From assembly GCA_011525785.1 (NCBI GenBank), contig WYBT01000021.1, forward strand, positions 248,001 to 312,000: a stretch of DNA of 64,000 nt. The letters are read 5' to 3'. The DNA comes from Planctomycetaceae bacterium (GTDB lineage Bacteria; Planctomycetota; UBA1135; GCA-002686595). Shown piece by piece: positions 52,803 to 61,121 of the stretch. Within the stretch, counting starts at the first letter, position 1. Each line of letters begins with the position of its first letter. Under the pieces are notes generated by a model. The model searched no databases. It saw only the letters and a program-made list of their open reading frames with translations, and was not told the origin of the DNA. A program made the position numbers and the translations under genes.

Positions 52803-54927
52803 CGCCGTTCGCGGCGTTGGGGGTCGCAGGCTCGGCGGCCGCGACCTGGATCGTCGCCCGGGCCTCGGCCACGTCCGTGATCGGGCTGCTCACGCCCGAT
52901 GCCTCTCCGTACACGAAGTGCGTGAGGTACTGATCGACCTTGCGGTAGCGCAAGCGCGCCTGAACTGTCAGCGGGCCGCTCACGCCGCTGGGTACGGCGA
53001 GTTCGACCGACTCGTTCGGCGCGTCCGCGCTCGCTTCCTGCGCCGCGGGCGCGTCGCCGCTCAGTCCCGAGCACATGAACTCGTAGCGCGCCTGCTCGGT
53101 CTGTCCGGGGAACAGCGCGCGCTTGAAGCGCACGCCGACCATCTCCCACAGGTTGTGGCGATCGATCAGGTTGCCGTGCCGGTCGACCGGCTCGGCCTTG
53201 AACATGAACGTGCCGGTCTCGATGAAGCGCTGTTCGTCGAGCTGACCGCTGGCGAGCAACACGCGCCCGGTCGCGTCACTGACGCTGATCTCGATCCAAG
53301 CCTGGATGATGTCGAGCGGGCCGGTGGGGAAGTCGTGTCCGACTTTGTTGTTGAGCACCTGCACGCGCAACTTGACGTTCTCTCCCACGCGCACCTCCTC
53401 GGGCGCGAGGATCTCGATCGGCGCGGCCGGTCCGGAGCGCCAGCGCGCAGCGATCTCGGAGATCTCGACTTCGCCGCGCAGCCACGCGTGCGTCAGCTGC
53501 GCGTGCTCTTGGCCGCCTTCGAGGTTCATCTTCGCGGGGATGAACTGGTTCCCGCCCAGGAAGCGGTGCGAGCGATGCTTGCCGTCGCTCGCGGTGCGAT
53601 TGAAGTCCGCGCCGTCGCCGCTGGCGGGGTCCGTCGAGTCGTGCAGCGGCATGTGGCACTCGCGGCACTCCAGGCGCTGCTGTGGATCGCTGGCGTGGTT
53701 CCAGCGACTCGACTTCCAGTTGTCGTACTGGTTCTGCAGTTGCACCCAGCCGACGTTGTTCACGCTCTCGTCGATGAACTGCTTGTGGCAGGCCGCGCAG
53801 AACTCGGAGGTCTTGAACATGCGCCGCGAGAGGCTCGCGACGTGGTGATCGGGATAGGCGCGGATGAGGAAGTCGCTGACCGTCTTGCGCCAGCCCGACT
53901 CGCCTTCCCACAGGTAGCGCTCGGGCGGCTTGACGACATAGCTCGCGTTGCCTTTGACGTCGGTCGCTTGGATGGCGTGGCAGGCGACGCACGACACGCC
54001 CTCGTCGAGTCCGGCCTTCCCCGTCAGGCTGGCCGTCGCGAAACTCTTCTCGCCGGAGAACAGCGAGATCGGGTCGTGGCAACCCGCGCAGTAGCGCGTC
54101 GAAACCGGGCCGTTCTGGTTCGCCATCAAGCCCTGGATGCCCTGGAAGACCTCGTCCATGGCTGCGTAGCGGTGCGCGCTCGGCAGCCACTCCTCGTAGA
54201 TCTGCTCGTGGCAGCCCGAAGTCCCGCACGAGGCCGATCCCGACAGCGCTGTCGGCGCGAGGGCGCCGCCGTGCGCCGTGTTCGCCAGGCTCGGCGCGAA
54301 GGGGCCGAGACCCTCGTAGGCGCGGCGCTCGTAGTCGGCGGGGAACTCCATCTCGTAATCGGTCGGACGGAGCGCGAGCGAGAACGCAGCGCCTGCTGCG
54401 ACTCCCGCCAGAGCGATCAGGCTTGCTGCGCGCGCCCAATTGCGCGCCGGCGACCAGAGCGACGTGCGCCCAGCGTGTCCCGAGCGCCGCTCGCGCTTGA
54501 GTGGCGCGATCACGTGGGGCGCGACGAAGGCCAACGTTGCGACGGTGCTCAGCTGATGCGTCAAGCGCCAGGCATAGTCGATCTGCGAGTCCAGCGCGGC
54601 TTGGACTGTCAGCACCAGTCCAGACGCGATGCACACGGTCAGCGCTGTCGCCGCCGCCCAGCCGGTGAACTTGACCTGACTCAGCGGGGCGGACCAGTAG
54701 CGCGCGGCGTGGCGCCAGGAGTAGACGGCTACGACAGGCAGGAGTGCGAGACCGAGGAGCGTGTGCAGCGCCAGCCCGAGCTGGTTGAAGCGCGAGAAAG
54801 GTGCGAACCACAGCGACAGTCCAGTCAGCGTGCAGAACAAGAGCCAGCCGGCGCTCGCGCGAGCTGCCCAGTCGCTCCAGCCCCGGCGGCGACTCTCGAT
54901 CCACTCGTCACGCTGTTGGGTTTGCAT
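52789..54927 (-). CDS. Membrane multihaem cytochrome (b-type helices plus five c-type haem motifs)
   Basis: 712 residues from the ATG at 54927, with GGAGGA upstream; the open frame before it is a shadow of the neighbouring gene. Four to five membrane helices with paired His residues (LALHTLLGLALLPVVAVYSW, WRLTHQLSTVATLAF) resemble a cytochrome b561/quinol module. The exported part has five haem c motifs: an unusual CX4CH (CGTSGCH), then CAGCH, CVACH, CAACH and CRECH, in a cytochrome c554-like arrangement (HEQIYEEWLPSAHRYAAMDE). A C-terminal beta domain of about 230 residues ends it. Probably moves electrons between quinol and a periplasmic acceptor. A weak FNR-like site lies 32 bases upstream. 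Confidence 0.85.
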   Translation of the reverse strand: MQTQQRDEWIESRRRGWSDWAARASAGWLLFCTLTGLSLWFAPFSRFNQLGLALHTLLGLALLPVVAVYSWRHAARYWSAPLSQVKFTGWAAATALTVCIASGLVLTVQAALDSQIDYAWRLTHQLSTVATLAFVAPHVIAPLKRERRSGHAGRTSLWSPARNWARAASLIALAGVAAGAAFSLALRPTDYEMEFPADYERRAYEGLGPFAPSLANTAHGGALAPTALSGSASCGTSGCHEQIYEEWLPSAHRYAAMDEVFQGIQGLMANQNGPVSTRYCAGCHDPISLFSGEKSFATASLTGKAGLDEGVSCVACHAIQATDVKGNASYVVKPPERYLWEGESGWRKTVSDFLIRAYPDHHVASLSRRMFKTSEFCAACHKQFIDESVNNVGWVQLQNQYDNWKSSRWNHASDPQQRLECRECHMPLHDSTDPASGDGADFNRTASDGKHRSHRFLGGNQFIPAKMNLEGGQEHAQLTHAWLRGEVEISEIAARWRSGPAAPIEILAPEEVRVGENVKLRVQVLNNKVGHDFPTGPLDIIQAWIEISVSDATGRVLLASGQLDEQRFIETGTFMFKAEPVDRHGNLIDRHNLWEMVGVRFKRALFPGQTEQARYEFMCSGLSGDAPAAQEASADAPNESVELAVPSGVSGPLTVQARLRYRKVDQYLTHFVYGEASGVSSPITDVAEARATIQVAAAEPATPNAANGGARR

Positions 54928-54958
54928 GTGAATCCTCCGCGGAGCGGCGTCCGCGATG

Positions 54959-54972
54959 TTGCGATAGATCAA
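54959..54972 (-). promoter_or_regulatory. Weak FNR/DNR-like box before the multihaem cytochrome
   Basis: Read on the minus strand: TTGATCTATCGCAA, eight of ten consensus positions of TTGAT-N4-ATCAA. It is 32 bases from the start codon and overlaps the stop of the upstream gene, too close for class II activation from this site unless the message is leaderless. It may be fortuitous. Confidence 0.3.
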
Positions 54973-55961
54973 GAACGCGGCGAGTGTCCGCGTCGTTGCG
55001 CCAGCAAGCGCAATCGATCGACACGCGCCGGCCCCGCGCCTGCAGTCGCGTCGCGCGCTCCGGCGAGTCGCCGCGCCAGCTCTCGCACGCTGCAACTGGC
55101 GAAGAAATCGACCAGGGAGATCGCTTGACCGACGCGCTGGCTCGCGAGCGTCACGAACTCGACCGCCAGCAGGGAAGTGCCGCCGATCTCGAAGAAGCGC
55201 TCGTGGACGCCCGCGTGCGGCGCTTCGAGCACTTCGCGCAGCACCGGAAGCAACTGGGCTTCGAGCGCCGCGGCGTCGTGCGAGTGCGCCGCTGCCTGCG
55301 CGTCGTCTCCAGCGGCCGACATGGCGCCGGCGGTCGAGAGGACTTGGCCCGGTACTCCGAGCACGCTGGAGTCCGCGGGCACGTTGGACACCACCAAGCT
55401 GCTCGCCCCGATCGTCGTTCGCGCGCCGATGCGCGCGTCGGGGAGCACCGAGGCGTTCGAGCCGACGTAGACCTGCTCGTCGAGCACGACGCGCGCGTTG
55501 AGCACCGCACCGGATGCGATCACACAGCCTTCGCCGACGGAGGTGTCGTGACCGACCACGGCGCGCATGAAGACCACGCTGTCGCGTCCCAGCCGCGTCG
55601 CCGTCGAGAGGAGCGCCTGCTCGTACACCAGTGCGCCGGCGGCCACGTGGCACTCGCTGGCGTCGACGCTGGGGTGCACCAGGCTGGTGAGCGGCACTCC
55701 GCTCGCCTCGATGCGGTGGCGGACCGCGGCACGGCGCGCCGTCGTGCGCGCGACGAGATTGGCGGCCTCGCTCGACTCGCCGGCGTGCGCGAGTTCATCG
55801 ATCGCGCCGACGATGGGGACGCCCAGCCGCGACTCTCCGAGCTTGCTCGTGTCGTCGTCGAGCAAGAGCACGCGGTCCCAGCGCGACAGCGCTGCGTTGA
55901 CGCGCAGCGCCAGGCGCACGCCCTCGGAGTTGCCAGCGCCGCACAAGTAGAGCGTGCGCAC
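54969..55961 (-). CDS. NeuD-like sugar O-acyltransferase fused to an acyl/peptidyl carrier domain
   Basis: 330 residues starting with GTG. The N-terminal PglD/NeuD Rossmann-type domain (TLYLCGAGNSEGVRLALRVN, VLLLDDDTSKLG) is followed by a left-handed beta-helix of hexapeptide repeats (VHPSVDASECHVAAGALVYE, VGEGCVIASGAVLNARVVLD). Residues 240-310 form a carrier-protein domain with the phosphopantetheine Ser in FFEIGGTSLLAVEFVTLASQ, the thiolation-domain signature of nonribosomal peptide synthetases. A short basic tail ends it. The fusion suggests an acyl group is carried in cis and transferred to a sugar or small molecule. The radical SAM gene three bases upstream is probably in the same operon. 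Confidence 0.85.
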   Translation of the reverse strand: MRTLYLCGAGNSEGVRLALRVNAALSRWDRVLLLDDDTSKLGESRLGVPIVGAIDELAHAGESSEAANLVARTTARRAAVRHRIEASGVPLTSLVHPSVDASECHVAAGALVYEQALLSTATRLGRDSVVFMRAVVGHDTSVGEGCVIASGAVLNARVVLDEQVYVGSNASVLPDARIGARTTIGASSLVVSNVPADSSVLGVPGQVLSTAGAMSAAGDDAQAAAHSHDAAALEAQLLPVLREVLEAPHAGVHERFFEIGGTSLLAVEFVTLASQRVGQAISLVDFFASCSVRELARRLAGARDATAGAGPARVDRLRLLAQRRGHSPRS

Positions 55962-55964
55962 GGC

Positions 55965-56885
55965 TCAGGCTCCGACTCGGCCGTCGATGCGCTCGGCGCG
56001 CCCCACCATCCAGTCGCGGCAGCTCTGGCAGCGCTCGGGCAACTCGCTGAAGCGGCGTTCGAGATGCAGGTCGCGGTAGGAACTCAGGCGGTCCCACAGC
56101 GCCGACAGCGACTCCTGCCACGCGTTGCCGACGCTCTCGTCGCCCTCGGTGTCGCCCGGGCAGCGCGGCACGCGGCCGTCCCAGAACACGTGCATCATCG
56201 TCACGGCCCAAGGGCAGGGGATGCGCTCGTCGTCCGGCGTGCACAAGTGCGTGGTGAAGCGTCCGCCCCAGCTCAGCTTGTGGCGCGCCTTCACGACGGC
56301 CCCGCGAGCGAGCCAATGCTCGCGGAAGAGCTCGAGCTCGCCTTCGTTCTCGTCCATCGCGATGAACTGCACGAGCACCTGAGGTCCCTCCGGCATCGCA
56401 CGGCGCAACTCCAGGAGCCTCTCGACGTTGGCGTAGGCGACGTCGCGGTCGCCGCCGACTCGAATGCGGTTGTAGGCCTGTGCGCTGAAGCCGTCGAGGC
56501 CGATCACGACCTGACTCAAGCCGGCCTCGAGCAGGCGCCGCGACCAGCGTTCCTCGAGCAGCATGCCGTTGGTGTTGAGGCACATCTGCTGCAGTCCCGC
56601 AGCGCGTCCATACGCGAGACAGGTCAGCAGCAGCTCGGGCTCGAGCAGCGGCTCGCCGCAGAACGAGAACCACACCTGAGTCGCCGGGGCGGCGCGCGCG
56701 ATCTGATCGGCGCAGCGCTGCCAGAGCGGGAACGGCATCACGCCCTTGGGGCGCTTCATCGCCGGGTGATGGCACATCGAGCACCGCAAGTTGCACTGCG
56801 CGGTCAGCTCGACGGCAAAGCGCGTGGGAAAGCTGCGCGCACTGAGCGTCTTGGCGATGCTCTCGAGGTCGGGCTTGGAGATCAT
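55965..56885 (-). CDS. Radical SAM/SPASM enzyme
   Basis: 306 residues from the ATG at 56885; the frame is open about 20 codons upstream (to 56948), but the family core starts here. The radical SAM cluster motif is in ELTAQCNLRCSMCHHPAMKR, followed by WFSFCGEPLLEPELLL (GGEP equivalent), CLNTNGMLLEERW and VVIGLDGFSAQAYNRIR. The C-terminal SPASM auxiliary-cluster Cys residues appear in IPCPWAVTMMHVFWDGRVPRC and ERCQSCRDWM. SPASM enzymes modify peptides, proteins or alcohols by radical chemistry. The downstream acyltransferase-carrier fusion may share a product with it. Substrate unknown. Confidence 0.87.
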   Translation of the reverse strand: MISKPDLESIAKTLSARSFPTRFAVELTAQCNLRCSMCHHPAMKRPKGVMPFPLWQRCADQIARAAPATQVWFSFCGEPLLEPELLLTCLAYGRAAGLQQMCLNTNGMLLEERWSRRLLEAGLSQVVIGLDGFSAQAYNRIRVGGDRDVAYANVERLLELRRAMPEGPQVLVQFIAMDENEGELELFREHWLARGAVVKARHKLSWGGRFTTHLCTPDDERIPCPWAVTMMHVFWDGRVPRCPGDTEGDESVGNAWQESLSALWDRLSSYRDLHLERRFSELPERCQSCRDWMVGRAERIDGRVGA

Positions 56886-57004
56886 GGCGAGGTTGTGGAG
56901 GTGCGTGCGAATGGCGCCGCGCGCCGCGTGCGCGTCGACACCGTCCAACGCTAACCGTGCTCGGTGGACGGCGCGGACCGTTTCCGCCCCACGTCCGGCG
57001 GGGC

Positions 57005-57046
57005 TTGATCTGCGTCAAGCGGCTCGCGGAGCAGCGCAAATAGCCT
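57005..57046 (+). promoter_or_regulatory. FNR/DNR-type box before the YwiC-like gene
   Basis: TTGATCTGCGTCAA (57005-57018) matches TTGAT-N4-GTCAA, nine of ten positions of the FNR consensus. A TAGCCT (57041-57046) centred 32 bases downstream is a possible -10, giving class II geometry and a very short leader to the ATG at 57062. The site lies between divergent genes (radical SAM to the left) and could act on both. Confidence 0.6.
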
Positions 57047-57061
57047 TCGTGCACACTCACC

Positions 57062-57670
57062 ATGCACGCGCTCGTCTCGATGCCCGATCCGGTGCGCTCC
57101 CACGGCGCGTGGGTGACCCTGTGCGTCTCGACCGCCGTAGGCGTGCTCTCGCAGCCCAGTGCGCCGCCGCTGAGCGGACTGTTGATTGGCGCCACGTTCG
57201 CAGGCGGATTCTTGCTGGTCTCGGCGCTGGCGGTCGGCGCGCGCAAACTCTGGGCGCGCCTCTTCAAGGGCGCGTCGCTCTCGGCAGCGGCTGGAGCGCT
57301 CGGCCTGCTGAGCTGTTCTGACCCGCGCTGGTTGTGGGTGCTGGCGCTGGCCGCCGCAGCGGCGCTGATCGCGCTCGTCGCGGCTCGTCACGCGGGAGTC
57401 CTCTCGGCGACGGCGCTGTGCGCGAGCCTCGCTCCGCTAACGCTGTCGGGCGCCGCGATCGCGCTGGCGAACCGGGCCAGCGTGTTCGAGGCCGCTGCGC
57501 TGTTCATCGCGCTGTGGAGCTTCTCGTGTTGGCGAAGTCTCGCCGTGGCGCGCAGCCTGCGCGGACTCGGGCCCGATGCACGCGGCGAGCTGCGCGCGCG
57601 CGGACTGCGCGAGGCGGCCTACGCCGCTGCGTGGGGCGGTTGCGTGACGCTCGTGGGCGTCGGTCTGTGA
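57062..57670 (+). CDS. YwiC-like membrane protein
   Basis: 202 residues, mostly hydrophobic with about six membrane helices (GLLIGATFAGGFLLVSALAV, WLWVLALAAAAALIALVAA, LCASLAPLTLSGAAIALAN). The N-terminal RSHGAWVTLCVSTAVGVLS resembles the (K/P)xHGAW start of the YwiC family; ywiC in Bacillus lies beside narK, fnr and narGHJI, but its function is unknown. Here too it is close to FNR-class elements and respiratory genes, with a well-placed FNR/DNR box just upstream. It converges with the ThiH-like gene 18 bases downstream. The family call is moderate because only the start is diagnostic. Confidence 0.7.
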   Translation: MHALVSMPDPVRSHGAWVTLCVSTAVGVLSQPSAPPLSGLLIGATFAGGFLLVSALAVGARKLWARLFKGASLSAAAGALGLLSCSDPRWLWVLALAAAAALIALVAARHAGVLSATALCASLAPLTLSGAAIALANRASVFEAAALFIALWSFSCWRSLAVARSLRGLGPDARGELRARGLREAAYAAAWGGCVTLVGVGL

Positions 57671-57688
57671 CGCGGTCGTCGATCTGAC

Positions 57689-58717
57689 TCAAGCGAAGAC
57701 CGGCGTCTTGCCGCAGGCTTCGATCACGCGTCGCATCTCGTCCAGCGAGCGCTCATCGGCGAGGCTGAACTGCGCCGCGCTGGACGAAGCGCCGCCGGCG
57801 CGGTAGCCGCCGACGGACACGCGCACGCCGGCGCTGACTTTCGTAACGCAGCGCGCGAGCAGGAAGTCGCGCAGGCGCGGCGTCTCGCGCGTGGTGAGCG
57901 AGAGACCCGCGCTGGGGAAGCGCAGCTTGAGTGCGATCAAGGCCTTGATGAATTCAGCGTCGTTCACGGGCGCCGCGTTGGGCCAGGCGGGCTCGCCGGG
58001 CGTCGGGCGCAGACGGGGCAGCGAGAAGCCGAGCTCCAGCGTCGGTCGAGCGCGCGCGAGCGCCGCGGCGTGCTCGCACAGCGCAGCCAGATCGCCGGCC
58101 GCGTCGGGCGCGATCCCGAGCAGCACGCCCAAGCCCAAGGCCTCGAAGCCCGCTTCCAGCGCGCGCTGCGGAGCGTCGAGCCGGCGCTGCATGTCCGACT
58201 TGGGTCCGAGTCGGTGAGCGTGCGCGTAGGCCGTTGGATCGTAGGTCTCCTGGTAGATGTGGCAGCCGCGCGCGCCGGCCGACACCAGCGCGCGGTAGTG
58301 GCGTGAGGCGAGCGAGCCGACGTTCACGTGGATGTGCTCGATCGGCGTGAGGCGTCGGATCAGCTCGATCGTCCGGCAGAGTTGATCGACGAAGCCCTGA
58401 CTGGGGCTCTCGCCGCTCACCAGGTCGATCGAGCGCTGGCCTTGCTCGGCCAACGCGCGCGCCTCGTCACAGGCCTGCTCGGGCGTGAGCCGCTGACGAG
58501 GCGCCTTGCGACTGAAGCGAAACCCGCAGTAACCGCAGTCGTTCGAGCAGTAGCTCGACACGTACAGCGGTGCGTAGAGCAGGATCTGCGACCAGCGCGA
58601 GTCGTCTGGCCGTTCCCGGCGCAGCGCGTCGAGCGCGCGCAACGCCGAGCGCAGCGGCGCGCCCATGAAGCGGGCGATTTCGTCGCGCCCCGAGAGGGCG
58701 GAGTCGATCGTCAGCAT
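57689..58717 (-). CDS. ThiH/HydG-like radical SAM enzyme
   Basis: 342 residues. The cluster motif YVSSYCSNDCGYCGFRFSRK matches the ThiH/HydG signature (C-x3-C-x2-CGF). Downstream are SIDLVSGESP, EHIHVNVGSLASRHYRALVS and YQETYDPTAYAHAHRLGPKS, the aromatic and basic residues of tyrosine-lyase members. It lacks the C-terminal extra-cluster region of HydG and is shorter than ThiH (about 375). ThiH splits tyrosine to dehydroglycine for thiazole synthesis, but no thi genes are near. It starts seven bases after the cupredoxin gene, so it is co-transcribed with it, suggesting a role in a metallo- or tyrosine-derived cofactor for that operon. Inferred only. Confidence 0.82.
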   Translation of the reverse strand: MLTIDSALSGRDEIARFMGAPLRSALRALDALRRERPDDSRWSQILLYAPLYVSSYCSNDCGYCGFRFSRKAPRQRLTPEQACDEARALAEQGQRSIDLVSGESPSQGFVDQLCRTIELIRRLTPIEHIHVNVGSLASRHYRALVSAGARGCHIYQETYDPTAYAHAHRLGPKSDMQRRLDAPQRALEAGFEALGLGVLLGIAPDAAGDLAALCEHAAALARARPTLELGFSLPRLRPTPGEPAWPNAAPVNDAEFIKALIALKLRFPSAGLSLTTRETPRLRDFLLARCVTKVSAGVRVSVGGYRAGGASSSAAQFSLADERSLDEMRRVIEACGKTPVFA

Positions 58718-58724
58718 GCAGCTC

Positions 58725-60998
58725 TCACCACGGCAGCGGGTGCGTGCGCACGAACACGCCCATCGCGCCGGTGTCGGTGGTGAGGTCGAGATCCAGGTGC
58801 GTCATGCCCCAGCCCGGCAGATCGATCCAGACGTGCTCCTGAAGGAAGCAGCGCGGGGCAGCTTGCGCCGGGAGCGTCAGAGGCAGGTCGCCGACATGCA
58901 CCAGCCCGCGCGCGTCGGGCGAGAACAGCGTCAGCGGAACCACGACGCTGCTCTGACCGGAGAGCACCTGGGCCGCGTGTCCTTCGACGCGCACGCGCTC
59001 GGTCGCGCCGCCCGGAAGGAAGGCCGCAGGCGCACGACCAGCGGACTCCAGGCGGATGAGCCGCTCGAGTCGCTCGAGGTCGTACACGCTCACGTAGTTC
59101 TCGAAGGTGTTCGTCACGTACGCGAAATAGGCGATCTCACCCGAGCTCGCGCTCTGCTTGCGCCCGAACGCGACGCCGTGACTCCCCAGGCCGGCGGGGA
59201 AGGTGTAGACGCCGGTGGGCATGCCTGCGGCGTCCAGCGCCGTCACGCTGACGTTGAACGAGGCTTTGTTGCACACGACCAGATAGCGCCCGTGCCGCGT
59301 CGCGTCCGGCGGACTCACCACCGCTTGAATGGGCATGTGCGCCCAACGCTTGGGACTGGCGTTGAGGTCCTTGAGCGCCAAGTTCCCAGCGTTGTTGCCC
59401 AGTGGAGCGGGGAGCTGAACTCGAGTCAGGCTCTGGCTGCCCGCAGTTGCATGGATCGAGAAGACACTGATGTCGTCCGACCCCGCGTTGTTCGTGTATC
59501 CGACGTACTGTGTCGACGCGGGCGATCCGGTGTTGAGAATCGCTGCGGCGAGCGGTGAGCCGCCCGCGGTCGGGACGTTGGCGACCTGCGCGCCAACTCC
59601 AGTGCGCCCATCGGAGTCCTGCCATGGTTGCGAGATCGAATACAGCGAGGCGCTGCCGCCGAGTGTGTTGGCCGTCAGGAAGTGTTCGCCGTCGTCGAGG
59701 AACCACAAGCCGTGCGGCGAGTACGCCGGCGGCCCGCCCGCGCCGCTGGATTGGCCCACAGCCGGCAAGTTGGGGCGATTCCAGGCCAGCGACTCCAGCG
59801 GGTCGAATTCCTGAACGCGGTTGTTGCCCATGACGGTGACGAACCAGCGGTCGGCGCCTGTAGTCGGACTGGGATTGCGCGGCGCGGTCATGACGTGCGC
59901 AGTCGCTGCGCCCATCGGAATGTCACCGATCACCTGCTTGGTGTCCGCATCGATCACGGTCGCCGTCACATCGTGCCAGTTGGCCCAGACGCTCACGTTG
60001 CGCAGCGCCCCGGTCCAGTCGCGCGACTTGCCGCTCCAGCCGTTGTGCGGGTTGTTGCCGACGCGCGGAATGTGCGTGGTGCTCCAAGTGGCTGCGTCGA
60101 TCACGTCGACGGCGCCGTTGGGTGAGTTGGGGGACGCAAACGTCTGCAAGCCGACCCACACCTCTCCGATCCCGCGCTCCCGCGGCTTGCGCAGCGGCAA
60201 CTTCGATACGTGCGTCAGCGGCATGTCCATGAATCCAGGCGTGACGATCTGCACCTGCATGTACGGGTGCAGCGCGCAGTAGTAGCGGTGGTCACCGGCC
60301 GCGAGGTCGCTCGCCTCGAGGTAGTAGTAGCCGACGTTCTGGCCCGGGATGTTGTCGGCGTAGCCGATAAACCCGGTGTCGACTCCCATCGACGAGTTGG
60401 TCACCGTGTGCCAGGTCTTGCCGCGATTGACGACCTTCAAGTAATCGCCGGGCGAGAGCACGACACGCCGGCGGTCGTTCGCCATGTCGCGCATGTCCGT
60501 TCCGTCGTCGCGGTACCACGGCGCCTCGTCGGTGATCTCCAGCACGATCTCGTTGCCCAACGGCGTAGGCGGCGGCGGGACGCCGGTCAGCGGTGACGCT
60601 GCGCCGAGCGGCGGCGCGTAGATCAACCAGCGCACCAGTGCGTCGAGTTCCTGCTCGGTGATGACTTCGGGGCCGAAGGCCGGCATGCGGAAGTCGAAGC
60701 CCATGCCGATGTAGGCGCCGTTGCGCACTTGCCACTTCACGTGCTGCTCGGCGATCGGATTGAGGTTCGGCGTGGAGTACGCGATCAGCGGCGCCCACGC
60801 TCCACTGTCGGTCCAACTCGGTCCGCCGCGCCCGTCGGCGCCGTGGCACGTCGCGCACGAAGCAGCGAAGAGCTTGGCGGGGTCGCGCGGAGTCTGCGCC
60901 GCAGCCCCAGAGGCGAGGAGCACCGTCGCGAGCATCGGCGCCACGGAAACGAAAACGCGCCGAGCGGAAGAGGACGAGTGACGTGTGGTGGGCGCCAT
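58725..60998 (-). CDS. Exported cytochrome c-cupredoxin-beta-propeller fusion
   Basis: 757 residues with signal peptide (ARRVFVSVAPMLATVLLASGAAA). Residues 35-130 are a cytochrome c with SCATCHGADG and a later FDFRMPAFGPE methionine. Residues 140-250 are a cupredoxin: LSPGDYLKVVNRGKTWHTVT and YYCALHPYMQVQIVTPG supply His, Cys, His and Met for a type 1 copper. The rest is a seven-blade-like propeller of YVTN/NirS type (WVGLQTFASPNSPNGAVDVI, YSPHGLWFLDDGEHFLTAN, IAYFAYVTNTFENYVSVYDL). It could be a periplasmic oxidoreductase or electron carrier with domain content similar to nitrite or nitrous-oxide reductases, but the CuA/CuZ ligands of NosZ and haem d1 ligands were not recognised. A DNR box lies about 110 bases upstream. 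Confidence 0.85.
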   Translation of the reverse strand: MAPTTRHSSSSARRVFVSVAPMLATVLLASGAAAQTPRDPAKLFAASCATCHGADGRGGPSWTDSGAWAPLIAYSTPNLNPIAEQHVKWQVRNGAYIGMGFDFRMPAFGPEVITEQELDALVRWLIYAPPLGAASPLTGVPPPPTPLGNEIVLEITDEAPWYRDDGTDMRDMANDRRRVVLSPGDYLKVVNRGKTWHTVTNSSMGVDTGFIGYADNIPGQNVGYYYLEASDLAAGDHRYYCALHPYMQVQIVTPGFMDMPLTHVSKLPLRKPRERGIGEVWVGLQTFASPNSPNGAVDVIDAATWSTTHIPRVGNNPHNGWSGKSRDWTGALRNVSVWANWHDVTATVIDADTKQVIGDIPMGAATAHVMTAPRNPSPTTGADRWFVTVMGNNRVQEFDPLESLAWNRPNLPAVGQSSGAGGPPAYSPHGLWFLDDGEHFLTANTLGGSASLYSISQPWQDSDGRTGVGAQVANVPTAGGSPLAAAILNTGSPASTQYVGYTNNAGSDDISVFSIHATAGSQSLTRVQLPAPLGNNAGNLALKDLNASPKRWAHMPIQAVVSPPDATRHGRYLVVCNKASFNVSVTALDAAGMPTGVYTFPAGLGSHGVAFGRKQSASSGEIAYFAYVTNTFENYVSVYDLERLERLIRLESAGRAPAAFLPGGATERVRVEGHAAQVLSGQSSVVVPLTLFSPDARGLVHVGDLPLTLPAQAAPRCFLQEHVWIDLPGWGMTHLDLDLTTDTGAMGVFVRTHPLPW

Positions 60999-61107
60999 GA
61001 AGTTGTGCAGCGTGCGTGGAGTGGGGCTGGGTCGCCGGCGCAGGCAAGGCTGGTCTGCGCGCCGGTCCGAGTCAGCTCAACTGTCCACCCAAGCTGCGCT
61101 GTCTGTC

Positions 61108-61121
61108 TTGACTGCAATCAA
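61108..61121 (-). promoter_or_regulatory. FNR/DNR-type box before the cupredoxin gene
   Basis: Minus-strand reading TTGATTGCAGTCAA (TTGAT-N4-GTCAA), nine of ten consensus positions. It lies 110 bases before the cupredoxin start codon and overlaps the stop codon of the upstream NapH-like gene. No clear -10 is seen at the expected distance. Confidence 0.6.

Noticed and set aside
57679..57692. TCGATCTGACTCAA as another FNR box
   Set aside because: Only eight of ten positions match, and it lies between two convergent stop codons where no promoter is needed.
58725..60998. Nitrous-oxide reductase NosZ
   Set aside because: Propeller plus cupredoxin order is reversed, only one Cys is in the copper loop (type 1 site, not CuA CxxxCxxxH), and the CuZ His set was not seen.
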